Source of the DNA: Mangrovibacterium diazotrophicum
Lineage (GTDB): Bacteria > Bacteroidota > Bacteroidia > Bacteroidales > Prolixibacteraceae
Direction: 5' to 3'
Length of the DNA: 64,000 bases
Assembly (NCBI RefSeq): GCF_003610535.1
Contig: NZ_RAPN01000001.1
Span: forward strand, 248,001-312,000
Shown here piece by piece: positions 51,042 through 59,942 of the stretch. Position 1 is the first letter of the stretch; every line of letters begins with the position of its first letter. Made by a program: the position numbers and the translations under genes. The notes beneath the pieces are model-generated. The model did not search any database. It saw only the letters and a program-made list of their open reading frames with translations, and was not told the DNA's origin.

Positions 51042-52142
51042 ATGCAAGCTATTTTAGGAATTATCTTTCACTCTCTTGGAGGTGCTTCTTCTGGAAGCTG
51101 GTACATGCCATATAATGTCGTAAAAAAGTGGCGTTGGGAAATCTACTGGATTGTAGGTGGACTTTTCTCCTGGTTGATTATGCCATTTATCGCGGTCCTT
51201 TTAACAACTCCGGGCTGGCAGAACATTTTAGCCGAAGCAGATTCTTCTGTTATTGGAACAACTTACACACTTGGTGTTTTGTGGGGAATCGGAGGTCTTA
51301 CCTACGGTTTGGGTATTCGTTACCTGGGAATGTCGCTTGGTAACTCGGTGTTACTTGGGATCACGTCTTTGGTTGGATCTTTAGGTTTACCAATTCTTCG
51401 AAATATTGGACACCTGTATGAAGTTTTACCGGAAGGGGACTCTTTAACAGATATGTTAGCAACCGACAGCGGACGCGTAATTTTGTTTGGTATCCTGGTG
51501 TTGATGGTGGGTATCGTTCTTTGCGGTAAGGCTGGTTTGATGAAAGATAAAGATCTTGTTGGTCATAAAGACGGCGTTAACACCGAATTTAAATTGACCA
51601 AAGGTTTAATCATTGCCGGTGTTTCGGGTATCTTAAGTGCCTTTTTCAGTTTCGGAATCGATGCTGGTAAACGGATGGGAGAAGCTGTTCGCGAAATTGC
51701 AGTGTCGAATAACTTCCCTTTTGTAAGCGATGGTACTTACCTGTTCGAGAACAATATTATCTTCCTGGTTATTCTTTGGGGTGGATTGACCACTAACTTA
51801 ATCTGGTCAGTGGCGCTTATCCTTAAAAATAAAACAGGAGGCGATTTTGTAGATTCATCGTCGCCACTGCTGAAAAACTACCTGTTGTGTGCATTAGCCG
51901 GAACAACCTGGTTCCTTCAGTTCTTCTTCTACGGAATGGGCGAAACTAAAATTGGTAACGGAGCGAGCTCATGGATTTTGCACATGTCGACAATTATTTT
52001 GACTGCCAACTTCTGGGGTTTCTATCGCAAAGAATGGGCTGACGTTTCCAGTAAAACACGTACAACCATTTTCCTTGGAATTGGTCTGATCTTATTATCC
52101 ATCATCATTATGGGTATTGCCAAAAGCGACTTCTTAAACTAA
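51042..52142 (+). CDS. rhaT: L-rhamnose/proton symporter RhaT
   Basis: 366 aa, ten membrane segments. Begins MQAILGIIFHSLGGASSGSW, with WEIYWIVGGLFSWLIMP and YLGMSLGNSVLLGITSLVG, as in RhaT. Imports L-rhamnose with H+. First gene of rhaT-rhaM-rhaA; the AraC regulator is divergent. Confidence 0.95.
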   Translation: MQAILGIIFHSLGGASSGSWYMPYNVVKKWRWEIYWIVGGLFSWLIMPFIAVLLTTPGWQNILAEADSSVIGTTYTLGVLWGIGGLTYGLGIRYLGMSLGNSVLLGITSLVGSLGLPILRNIGHLYEVLPEGDSLTDMLATDSGRVILFGILVLMVGIVLCGKAGLMKDKDLVGHKDGVNTEFKLTKGLIIAGVSGILSAFFSFGIDAGKRMGEAVREIAVSNNFPFVSDGTYLFENNIIFLVILWGGLTTNLIWSVALILKNKTGGDFVDSSSPLLKNYLLCALAGTTWFLQFFFYGMGETKIGNGASSWILHMSTIILTANFWGFYRKEWADVSSKTRTTIFLGIGLILLSIIIMGIAKSDFLN

Positions 52143-52155
52143 AAATACGTATAAA

Positions 52156-52470
52156 ATGAATCGCTTAGCATTCAAAATGTACCTGAACGAAGGGCAAAAA
52201 GAAGAATACAAAAAACGTCACGACGAGATCTGGCCTGAGTTGAAAAAGCTTTTGAAAGACGCCGGCGTGAGCGAATACTCCATATTTCTGGACGAAGAAA
52301 CCAATATCCTTTTTGCTTTTCAAAAGGTTAGCGGTGACGGAGGATCGCAGGATTTGGGAAAAACCGAAATTGTGCAAAAGTGGTGGGCTTTTATGGCCGA
52401 CGTCATGAAAACCAATCCCGACAATTCGCCGGTGAGCGTCCAATTGGATGAAGTTTTCTACATGGAATAA
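52156..52470 (+). CDS. rhaM: L-rhamnose mutarotase
   Basis: 104 aa dimeric alpha-beta barrel. Converts alpha- and beta-L-rhamnose so the isomerase gets its preferred anomer. Signature: LNEGQKEEYKKRHDEIWPEL near residue 9, with the catalytic His in KRHDEIWPEL, and KWWAFMADVM with the substrate Trp pair. Lies 13 nt after rhaT. Confidence 0.96.
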   Translation: MNRLAFKMYLNEGQKEEYKKRHDEIWPELKKLLKDAGVSEYSIFLDEETNILFAFQKVSGDGGSQDLGKTEIVQKWWAFMADVMKTNPDNSPVSVQLDEVFYME

Positions 52471-52513
52471 GGAGAACAAAAACAGAATAATATAAAATCT
52501 AATATCTATAAAA

Positions 52514-53779
52514 ATGAGTAAGACAGAATTGATCAAAAAAGCTTATGAAATAGCTAAAGAACAATATGCTGCACTAGGCGTGGATACTGACGCTGCAATG
52601 AAAAAAATGAGCGAATTAGCAATTTCGCTGCACTGCTGGCAAACGGATGACGTGTCGGGTACCGAAAATCCTGATGGTCAATTGTCGGGCGGTATTCAAG
52701 CCACCGGTAACTATCCGGGCAAAGCACGTGATATCAACGAAATTTTGGCCGACCTGGAGAAAGTAATGTCTTTGCTTCCGGGTAAGCAACGTATAAATGT
52801 ACACGCTTTATATGGCGATTTCACAAAAGGAATGGTAGATCGTGACGCGATCAGCGTTGAGCAATTCCAAGGATGGATCGACTGGTGTAAGAAAATGGGA
52901 ATCGGCATGGACTTCAACGGCTCATTCTTTTCTCACCCAAAAGCCGACAGCGGTTTTACCTTGTCATCAAAAAACGAAGAAATTCGCAAGTTTTGGGTAG
53001 AACACCTGAAACGTTCTCGCGAAATCGCGAACGAAATCGGTAAACAATTGGGCTCTCCTTGTGTGTTGAACACCTGGATTCCTGATGGATCAAAAGACAC
53101 TCCTGTTGACCGTAACGGCATGCGTGCGCAGTTGACAAAATCATTGGACGAAGGTTTTGCAACGGAGTACCCGAAAGAAAACATGAAAGATGCTGTTGAA
53201 AGTAAAGTGTTTGGTATTGGTGCCGAATCGATGACAGTAGGTTCTCATGATTACTATTTGGGCTATGCCATCAAGAATAACAAAATGATTTGTTTGGACA
53301 ACGGTCACTTCCACCCAACAGAGGTTGTTGGTGACAAGATTTCTTCTTGTCTTCAATTTGTTGACGAAGTATTGTTGCACGTAACCCGTCCGATTCGTTG
53401 GGACTCTGACCACGTTGTGACTCTGAACGAAGAAATTCAGTTGATTGCTTCAGAAATCGTTCGTAACGACTTTATGAGTCGTGTCAACGTTGGTTTGGAC
53501 TTCTTCGACGCTTCAATCAACCGGATTGGTGCTTACGTGGTTGGTACACGTGCTGCTCAAAAAGCGTTCCTGATTGCGATGTTGGAGCCGACTAAAGCAT
53601 TGGTTGAGTTGGAAGAAGCTGGTCAGAACTTCGAACGTTTGGCGATGCTGGAAGAACTGAAAACAATGCCTTTCGCTGCTGTATGGGATTACTACTGTCT
53701 GCAGGAAGGTGTTCCGACAGGAGCTGATTACATCGCTGAAATTCAGCAATACGAAAAAGACGTTTTAAGTCAAAGATAA
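52514..53779 (+). CDS. rhaA: L-rhamnose isomerase (E. coli RhaA type)
   Basis: 421 aa, matching the E. coli enzyme (419 aa) from end to end in the segments I remember: HCWQTDDVSG, GGIQATGNYPGKARD, VESKVFGIGAESMTVGS, DNGHFHPTEV (metal His), RWDSDHVV (metal Asp pair), GLDFFDASINRIGAYVVGTR. Converts L-rhamnose to L-rhamnulose. Third gene of the operon; a strong terminator follows. Confidence 0.98.
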   Translation: MSKTELIKKAYEIAKEQYAALGVDTDAAMKKMSELAISLHCWQTDDVSGTENPDGQLSGGIQATGNYPGKARDINEILADLEKVMSLLPGKQRINVHALYGDFTKGMVDRDAISVEQFQGWIDWCKKMGIGMDFNGSFFSHPKADSGFTLSSKNEEIRKFWVEHLKRSREIANEIGKQLGSPCVLNTWIPDGSKDTPVDRNGMRAQLTKSLDEGFATEYPKENMKDAVESKVFGIGAESMTVGSHDYYLGYAIKNNKMICLDNGHFHPTEVVGDKISSCLQFVDEVLLHVTRPIRWDSDHVVTLNEEIQLIASEIVRNDFMSRVNVGLDFFDASINRIGAYVVGTRAAQKAFLIAMLEPTKALVELEEAGQNFERLAMLEELKTMPFAAVWDYYCLQEGVPTGADYIAEIQQYEKDVLSQR

Positions 53780-53794
53780 TTACATGTTTAATGG

Positions 53795-53829
53795 AAAATT
53801 ACCGGTTCTGAAATGAACCGGTAATTTTT
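53795..53829 (+). terminator. Intrinsic terminator between rhaA and the kinase gene
   Basis: A 14-bp perfect stem (53795-53808 with 53815-53828), TGAAAT loop, T run, then TTTTG. It splits the rhamnose cluster although no clear promoter lies in the 44 nt before the next gene. Confidence 0.86.
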
Positions 53830-53873
53830 GTTTTGCTCTTTTATAAAATCAGGCTAAAGCCCGCAAACTAACC

Positions 53874-55226
53874 ATGAAAGAAGTTATTGCCGTATTCGAT
53901 ATTGGAAAAACCAACAAGAAAGTATTACTGTTCGACCAGTCGTTGAAACTGGTTTTCCAGCACGAACAGAAGTTTACATGTTGCGCCGACGAAGATGAGT
54001 TTGAGTGCGACGATATTGACCGGATTACCGATTGGATTAAAACTGAATTGACAACCATCGCGAAAGCCGGTGAGTACGATCTGAAGGCTGTTAACTTTTC
54101 AACTTACGGTGCTTCGCTGATGTTCCTGGATGCGCAGGGGGAGCGATTGACACCTGTGTACAACTATTTGAAGGAAGTTCCTTCATCAATCACCGAAAAC
54201 TTATTTGCAAACTACGGTGGTAAAGACGAGTTCTGCCGTCGTACAGCTAGCCCGGCGTTAGGCTTGTTGCTGAATTCCGGTATTCAAATCCTGTGGTTGA
54301 AACAGGAAAAGCCGGACCTGTTCGCGAAGACAGCATCAATCCTGCACTTTCCGCAATATTTAGCTTATACTTTGAATGGAAAAGTAGTTTCTGAGCCGAC
54401 ATCAATCGGGTGCCACACTTTCATGTGGGACTACGATAGCATGGCTTACCATCCCTGGATTGGGGATCACAAAATTGAATTACCACAACCGGTAACCAAC
54501 GACGTTGTTTTCGAAAGTGAAATTGGCGGAAAAAATGTGTTGGTAGGAACCGGGATTCACGATAGTTCTTCTTCACTCGTGCCTTATTTAAAAGGAAGTG
54601 AAGAACCGTTTATTTTGGTTTCAACCGGAACCTGGTGCATCACCATGAATCCGTTCAACAGCGAGCCTTTAACGGCTGACCAGTTGGAACAGGATTGCCT
54701 CTGTTTCCTTAGCCCGGACAAACAGCAAGTAAAATCTTCACGCCTGTTTATGGGGCACTTCCACGAAGTGTGGGCCGAAAAACTGGCGACACATTTCAAA
54801 ACCGAAGGTTCCTATTTCAAGTATGTGAAATGTGATGAAAGCCTGTTGGTAAAACAAGAAGAAACGTTTGGCTCAACTTCCGTTTTCTTCCCAGCCGGGA
54901 AAGAAAGCTTCGAAGATGGCTTGAAGTCGGTTGATCTGAGCATTTTCGCCAGCTACGAAGAGGCTTACACGAAACTGATGATCGACTTAACAAACCTTTG
55001 TATTACTGCAATTAACCTGGTTATCCCCGAAAACGATTCAACCAGCAAACTGTATATCTCCGGTGGTTTCGCCCGTAACCCGATCTACATTCACTTATTG
55101 AAAGAATATTTCACTCAAAAAGAAATTATTACATCCGAGATTGACAATGCCAGTGCATTGGGTGCCGCCTTGGTGGTGGCCGATGTGGTTGGATTCAAGC
55201 CGGAAATTAAATTGGCTTTAGATTAA
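53874..55226 (+). CDS. FGGY-family rhamnulokinase
   Basis: 450 aa sugar kinase with the actin-like ATPase fold. Phosphate-1 loop AVFDIGKTNKKVLLFD near residue 5, substrate segment FSTYGASLMFLDAQGE, GIHDSSSSLVPYL near residue 230, STGTWCITMNPF (adenosine/phosphate-2), and ISGGFARNPIYIHLLKEYF near the end. Converts L-rhamnulose to the 1-phosphate. It is the Bacteroidota-type enzyme (equivalent to RhaK of B. thetaiotaomicron) and only distantly related to E. coli RhaB. Position between rhaA and fucO supports the assignment. Confidence 0.88.
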   Translation: MKEVIAVFDIGKTNKKVLLFDQSLKLVFQHEQKFTCCADEDEFECDDIDRITDWIKTELTTIAKAGEYDLKAVNFSTYGASLMFLDAQGERLTPVYNYLKEVPSSITENLFANYGGKDEFCRRTASPALGLLLNSGIQILWLKQEKPDLFAKTASILHFPQYLAYTLNGKVVSEPTSIGCHTFMWDYDSMAYHPWIGDHKIELPQPVTNDVVFESEIGGKNVLVGTGIHDSSSSLVPYLKGSEEPFILVSTGTWCITMNPFNSEPLTADQLEQDCLCFLSPDKQQVKSSRLFMGHFHEVWAEKLATHFKTEGSYFKYVKCDESLLVKQEETFGSTSVFFPAGKESFEDGLKSVDLSIFASYEEAYTKLMIDLTNLCITAINLVIPENDSTSKLYISGGFARNPIYIHLLKEYFTQKEIITSEIDNASALGAALVVADVVGFKPEIKLALD

Positions 55227-55256
55227 CACACTATAAAATCAACAAATTAAAAACAA

Positions 55257-56411
55257 ATGGAAACTGCAAAACGCATTTATTTACCTCCTTTGAGCTTGGT
55301 TGGCCCGAATGCCTTGCAAGAACTGAAAGAGGATCTTAAAACGAGTTCATACAAACAAGTTTTATTTGTAACCGACCCGATGTTGGTGCAAATTGGCTTG
55401 GCAGCAAAAGTTGAAGAAATCCTGAAAGAAGCAGGTTTGAAATACTTGATTTTCGACCAGGTAAAACAAAACCCGACTGTCTCGAATGTTAACGAAGGCT
55501 TAAAGGTTTATCAAGATAACAATTGCGACGCTATCGTAACTTTGGGGGGTGGTTCACCTCAGGACTGCGGTAAAGCAATTGCTATTCTGGCAACAAACGG
55601 TGGCGACATCGAATCTTATGAAGGTATTCACAAATCAGCTAAAAAATCGGCTCCGTTGATCGCAATTAACACAACGGCCGGAACAGCCAGCGAAATCACC
55701 ATCAACTACGTAATTACTGACGAAAAACGGAAAGTGAAAATGGTGATGGTTGACAAAAACTGTTTGGTTGACATCGCTGTTAACGACCCAGTTTTGATGG
55801 TGAACATGCCGAAAGGCTTGACCGCTGCAACCGGTATGGATGCATTGACTCACGCTGTTGAAGCTTATGTAACTGCCGGTGCTTACGATTGGTCGGATAC
55901 CCTGGCTTTAAAAGCAATCAAATTGATTGGTGAAAGTTTGCGTGACGCTGTTGCCGACGGGCAAAACATGGAAGCCCGCAACAAAATGGCCTGGGGCCAA
56001 TTCATCGCCGGACAAGCTTTTTCAAACTGTGGTTTAGGTTACGTACACTCCATGGCTCACCAGCTGGGCGCTGTTTACGATTTACCTCACGGTGTTTGTA
56101 ACGCAGTTCTTCTTCCTTACGTTGAAGAGTTTAATGCTCCGGTTTGCGGCGATAAATTCCGCGATGTTGCTGAAGCTTTAGGTGTTGACACAACAGGTAT
56201 GTCGACTGAAGAAGCCAATAACGCAGCGATTGGTGCCATCAAAAAATTATCTGCTCATGTTGGTATTCCAACAGGTTTGAAAGAATTGGGTGCTAAACCT
56301 GAAGATTTCGAAACAATGGCGAAAAAGGCATTGGCTGACGTTTGTACCGGCGGAAATCCCCGCTCGGTGAATTTGGAAGAAACTGTGAAAATTTACGAAG
56401 CAGCTTATTAA
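55257..56411 (+). CDS. fucO: Lactaldehyde reductase / iron alcohol dehydrogenase
   Basis: 384 aa Fe-dependent group III alcohol dehydrogenase. NAD-binding GGGSPQDCGKA near residue 98, and metal ligands in the order of E. coli FucO: Asp and His in GMDALTHAVEAY, His in MAHQLGAVYDLPHG (both). Reduces L-lactaldehyde released by the aldolase to 1,2-propanediol. Lies 30 nt after the kinase gene and 24 nt before the aldolase gene. Confidence 0.93.
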   Translation: METAKRIYLPPLSLVGPNALQELKEDLKTSSYKQVLFVTDPMLVQIGLAAKVEEILKEAGLKYLIFDQVKQNPTVSNVNEGLKVYQDNNCDAIVTLGGGSPQDCGKAIAILATNGGDIESYEGIHKSAKKSAPLIAINTTAGTASEITINYVITDEKRKVKMVMVDKNCLVDIAVNDPVLMVNMPKGLTAATGMDALTHAVEAYVTAGAYDWSDTLALKAIKLIGESLRDAVADGQNMEARNKMAWGQFIAGQAFSNCGLGYVHSMAHQLGAVYDLPHGVCNAVLLPYVEEFNAPVCGDKFRDVAEALGVDTTGMSTEEANNAAIGAIKKLSAHVGIPTGLKELGAKPEDFETMAKKALADVCTGGNPRSVNLEETVKIYEAAY

Positions 56412-56435
56412 TATTCCATATAAATTTAGTTAGAA

Positions 56436-57731
56436 ATGAGAAAATTAGACACCAAATTGATGCATCCGCGTGATCAGATCACGATGATCATTGATAAGAT
56501 TTACCGCAGTGGTTTGACAACTACTTCTGGGGGTAACATTTCAATTATCGATGAAAACGGAGACATCTGGGTTACTCCTTCTGCAATTGACAAGGGAACT
56601 TTGCGTGCATCTGATATCGTATGTGTACGTAAAGATGGTACGATTGATGGTCGTCACAAACCGTCTTCTGAATTCCCTTTCCATAAAGCGATTTATGAAT
56701 GCCGCCCTGAAATTAAAGCGGTTATTCACGCTCACCCGCCGGCACTGGTATCCCTCAGTATCGTGCGTCAAATTCCAAACACCAACATCATCCCGCAAGC
56801 CAAATACATCTGTGGCGATATCGGTTATGCTGATTACGCCTTGCCGGGTAGTGATGAGTTGGGTGATGTGATTGCCAAAGAATTTGAAAAAGGATTCAAC
56901 GGTGTAATCATGGAAAACCACGGAACTGTAGTTGGTGGTACCGACATGGTTGACGCTTACCAACGTTTCGAAACGCTGGAGTTCTGCTGTCGCACCATCA
57001 TCTACGGTAGCCAAATTGGTACGCCAAACTATTTGTCAGACGAGCAAATTGAAGAGTTTGAATCTCAAATTCCTCGTTTGTTGCCTGAAATGGACGCTGT
57101 AGAGCATCCTTCTGACGAACGTGCAATTCGCGAAGACATCTGTAAAATCGTTCACCGTGCCTGCGATCAAGGTTTGATGATCAGCTCATACGGAACAGTT
57201 TCTGTGCGCTGGAGAGGCGACGACTTCCTGATCACTCCTCCGCAAGTTTCTCGTTGGGATATCCAACACGAAGACATTGTACAAATTAAAGGTGGAAAAC
57301 GCGAGCCGGGAAAAGTTCCAAGCCGTTCAACCTGGTTGCACCAGGAAATCTACAAGCGCAACCCGCACATCAACTCAATTATTTTGACACAGACACCTTA
57401 TTTGATGGCGTACAGTGTTACCAATGAAAAGTTGGATGTTCGTACAATTCCGGAAAGCTGGATCTTCCTGCAAGATATTCCAAACATGCCGTTTGGTTCT
57501 CACTTCGCAGGCGAGGAAGGTATTTTGAATACCATTTCAAAAGACACTCCGGCTGTGTTGGTAAACAACGATTCAGTAATCGTTACCGGCGACAAGTTGC
57601 TGGGAACTTTCGATAAATTGGAAGTAGCCGAATTTAGCGCGAAATCACTGGTGATGGGTGCTTCATTGGGTAAACTTGTTCCAATTAACGACGAACAAGT
57701 TGAAGACCTTCGCAAGAAATTCTTAAGCTAG
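56436..57731 (+). CDS. Two-domain class II aldolase, probable rhamnulose-1-phosphate aldolase
   Basis: 431 aa, about double the size of usual class II aldolases. Residues ~1-205 are an intact aldolase/adducin domain with catalytic E79 (SSEFPFH), zinc ligands H98 and H100 (IHAHPP) and H162 (MENHGTVV). Residues ~222-431 are a second copy (TVSVRWRGDDFLITPP, WLHQEIYKRNPHINSI) in which the matching places read IILTQTP and VNNDSVIV: all three His ligands and the Glu are lost. The second half is therefore probably structural or regulatory. As last gene of the kinase-fucO-aldolase unit it should cleave L-rhamnulose 1-phosphate to DHAP and L-lactaldehyde. No separate RhaD is in the window. Confidence 0.87.
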   Translation: MRKLDTKLMHPRDQITMIIDKIYRSGLTTTSGGNISIIDENGDIWVTPSAIDKGTLRASDIVCVRKDGTIDGRHKPSSEFPFHKAIYECRPEIKAVIHAHPPALVSLSIVRQIPNTNIIPQAKYICGDIGYADYALPGSDELGDVIAKEFEKGFNGVIMENHGTVVGGTDMVDAYQRFETLEFCCRTIIYGSQIGTPNYLSDEQIEEFESQIPRLLPEMDAVEHPSDERAIREDICKIVHRACDQGLMISSYGTVSVRWRGDDFLITPPQVSRWDIQHEDIVQIKGGKREPGKVPSRSTWLHQEIYKRNPHINSIILTQTPYLMAYSVTNEKLDVRTIPESWIFLQDIPNMPFGSHFAGEEGILNTISKDTPAVLVNNDSVIVTGDKLLGTFDKLEVAEFSAKSLVMGASLGKLVPINDEQVEDLRKKFLS

Positions 57732-57766
57732 TAAGCTTAGTAAATACAGGGTTAGATTAATTATGA

Positions 57767-57800
57767 AGCAGGTCGGCGTTTTGTCGGCTTGCTTTTTTTT
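57767..57800. terminator. Intrinsic terminator after the rhamnose cluster
   Basis: A 9-bp stem with two G-U pairs (AGCAGGTCG with CGGCTTGCT), 9-nt loop, eight T residues. It touches the stop codon of the convergent MFS gene. Confidence 0.78.
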
Positions 57801-58959
57801 ATGCCTTAACTAATCGAGCCTCGTACTTTCGGATATATTGGGTGAAAAACAGCGACAGGCTAACGATGAAAGCTCCTGCCAGAAACGGGATCCGCCAGTC
57901 GATTGTCCACAATATACCGCCAATAGCCGGCAAAACGACGGCCGAGATGTGATTGATGGTGAAGCCTACAGCCATGGAAGGAGCGATGTCCTTCGGTTCG
58001 GCGTATTTTCGGAAGAAGCTGTTGATTGCGATTGAAAAGCTGAAAAACAGGTTGTCAACAAGGTACAGACCGGTTGCAAAGTTCCGGTTTTCCACAAGCG
58101 CATAGCCCAGAAACACGAGCAACAAACTTCCGTACTCGATGCTCAGCATGGTGCGTTCTCCAAATTTGTTAATGGCTTTGCCAACATAGGGACTTAGAAA
58201 ATAAGTGATGATATTGTTGGCGACAAACAGCGTTGTGATGTGCCCAACTGAGAAATGGTATTTTTCAACCAGGATAAACACGGCAAAAACAACGAAAATC
58301 TGCCGGCGTGCACCACTTAGAAAGTTCAGTGTATAGAACAACCAGTATTTTTTCTTCAGAATTAATTTCTTGTGTTGCGGTGGGAGAGTTTCGTCAACCG
58401 GATTGCGGGTAAGTGCATAGGCGCCCAACACGACCACAATAGCTCCGATGATATAGAAGATTGAATGTAGCTCCAGTTGCTTCGAAATAATCCAGATAAA
58501 AGCGCCAACGCAGACATTTGTTAATGCTCCAAAACTTTTCAGTTTGGCCAGTACCTGAGGCACGCGATCGCCCTGGAAATACTGCAAACTTAGTGATTGG
58601 TTGCAGGTTTCGAAAAAGTGAAAGCCAACCGACATGATCACAATCGTCATCAGCAAGCCACCAAAACTAGGGAACATTCCGGTCAGAAATACGCCAACTC
58701 CCAAAAGCATGACAGACAGCGCGGCAAACCGGTGTTCGACAAAAATAAGCAGCAAGTAAACCACAAAGAAGGTCAGGAAACCGGGAATTTCGCGGACAGA
58801 TTGGATGATACCGATTTGAACGGAATTGACGCCAACCACATCGACCGCAAAATTATTGAAAAGTGTTCGCCAGCCCTGGAAGCCCAATGCAGAGGCAACA
58901 ACCAGCAGGATCAAGTATTTGTACATCGGGTTTTCCCGATAACTTTTGTATGGAGTCAT
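57799..58959 (-). CDS. MFS transporter
   Basis: 386 aa with about 11-12 membrane helices; the typical MFS loop motif is degenerate (FLSPYVGKAINKFGERT between helices 8 and 9). No solute-specific family marks that I recognise. It faces the rhamnose operon convergently, with its stop codon in the operon's terminator. Its position does not prove a role in rhamnose transport; an efflux or uptake role is open. Confidence 0.85.
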   Translation of the reverse strand: MTPYKSYRENPMYKYLILLVVASALGFQGWRTLFNNFAVDVVGVNSVQIGIIQSVREIPGFLTFFVVYLLLIFVEHRFAALSVMLLGVGVFLTGMFPSFGGLLMTIVIMSVGFHFFETCNQSLSLQYFQGDRVPQVLAKLKSFGALTNVCVGAFIWIISKQLELHSIFYIIGAIVVVLGAYALTRNPVDETLPPQHKKLILKKKYWLFYTLNFLSGARRQIFVVFAVFILVEKYHFSVGHITTLFVANNIITYFLSPYVGKAINKFGERTMLSIEYGSLLLVFLGYALVENRNFATGLYLVDNLFFSFSIAINSFFRKYAEPKDIAPSMAVGFTINHISAVVLPAIGGILWTIDWRIPFLAGAFIVSLSLFFTQYIRKYEARLVKA

Positions 58960-58978
58960 TTGAATTGCTTAAGAAAAG

Positions 58979-58986
58979 CAAACATA
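58979..58986 (-). promoter_or_regulatory. Candidate -7 element of the MFS gene
   Basis: TATGTTTG on the minus strand fits TAnnTTTG; predicted leader about 13 nt. No -33 TTTG at the ideal distance. Confidence 0.4.
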
Positions 58987-59059
58987 ACAAAAGACTTCCC
59001 AGGTGAGATCACAACTGGGTGATTTGGAAGAAAGCTTCACTTAATGGAAATATTTATCC

Positions 59060-59854
59060 TCAAAGAAAAAACTGCGGCTCTTTTCTTTGCGCGCAATTCT
59101 TAAAGAGTCGTTCGCGAATTGTTTGAATAATTTCCACATCGAACGTGCGCGCTTGTTCCGGACATTGCTTAACGCAGGCACAGCACCAAATGCATTTCTC
59201 AGCATCGGTAAAAACGTTCCTGTTCACCGTTATGGCACCTGTCGGGCAACATTCGGCGCAGGCTCCGCATAAGGTGCAGTTGGAGCTATTGGTTTCGGGT
59301 GCAAGGGCTGGTCGTTGTTTGCGCTCTACAAAAGGTCGATTACCTGGTAGCTGCTTGAGTGCGAATAGGTGATCACGATTAGCGGTTTCCATTTTTACTT
59401 TGATCTGGCTCGAGAATGCGTGAATTTGCAGCAGATCATTAGCATCAGGCCGATTGGCTGCAATCGGCTTTTGAGCAGTAGAGTACGAATGTTCTCCGAT
59501 AAAAGCAGCCGCAGCAATAACCTGAAAATTTGCTTTTTGCGCAAGCTCAGCCAGCTCAAGCAACGCGTCGTCGAACTCCCGGTTCCCGTAAACAACAAGC
59601 ACGATTGCTTTTGAGCTTTTTCCATCGATATTCAGAAAACGAACGACCGCATCGAGCGGCAAGCGCCCCGAATAGACGGGCATGCCTATAATCGAGATCG
59701 AATCTGCGTTAAATTGATCGGTGTTGATCTCAAAATCCGACTTCGTCAAGTTAATCTGATTGACAAGGTTTGAACAGAGATCGTTAGCCAGCGTGTTTGC
59801 TATCGTTTTTGTGGTGTGAGTTGGCGAAAAGTAGATGCTGTTTATTGATTCCAT
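59060..59854 (-). CDS. EFR1-type flavodoxin/ferredoxin fusion protein
   Basis: 264 aa. Flavodoxin-like half (residues ~1-150; SIYFSPTHTTKTIANTLA binds FMN phosphate, SIIGMPVYSGRLP is the second loop) and a C-terminal pair of 4Fe-4S clusters (CTLCGACAECCP near residue 193 and CIWCCACVKQCP near 220). It would pass electrons between flavin and Fe-S partners in the cytoplasm. The group is annotated as 'EFR1 family ferrodoxin'. It lies downstream of the CoA-disulfide reductase cluster on the same strand, after an 88-nt gap. Confidence 0.9.
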   Translation of the reverse strand: MESINSIYFSPTHTTKTIANTLANDLCSNLVNQINLTKSDFEINTDQFNADSISIIGMPVYSGRLPLDAVVRFLNIDGKSSKAIVLVVYGNREFDDALLELAELAQKANFQVIAAAAFIGEHSYSTAQKPIAANRPDANDLLQIHAFSSQIKVKMETANRDHLFALKQLPGNRPFVERKQRPALAPETNSSNCTLCGACAECCPTGAITVNRNVFTDAEKCIWCCACVKQCPEQARTFDVEIIQTIRERLFKNCAQRKEPQFFL

Positions 59855-59872
59855 AGCATTTGAAAATTAAAT

Positions 59873-59915
59873 CCGGCAGCCTTCAAATTTATAAAAATGA
59901 ATTTGAGATTGCCGG
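59873..59915 (-). other. Imperfect hairpin between CoADR-rhodanese and EFR1 genes
   Basis: Outer arms CCGGCA/TGCCGG (6 bp) and inner arms TCAAATT/AATTTGA (7 bp) enclose a T-rich loop. The region also includes TAAATTTG (59884-59891, minus strand), a possible -7 element for the EFR1 gene. It could be a weak terminator or a processing site. Confidence 0.3.
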
Positions 59916-59942
59916 AGTTTCTCCCCAATAATCATTTGTTGA

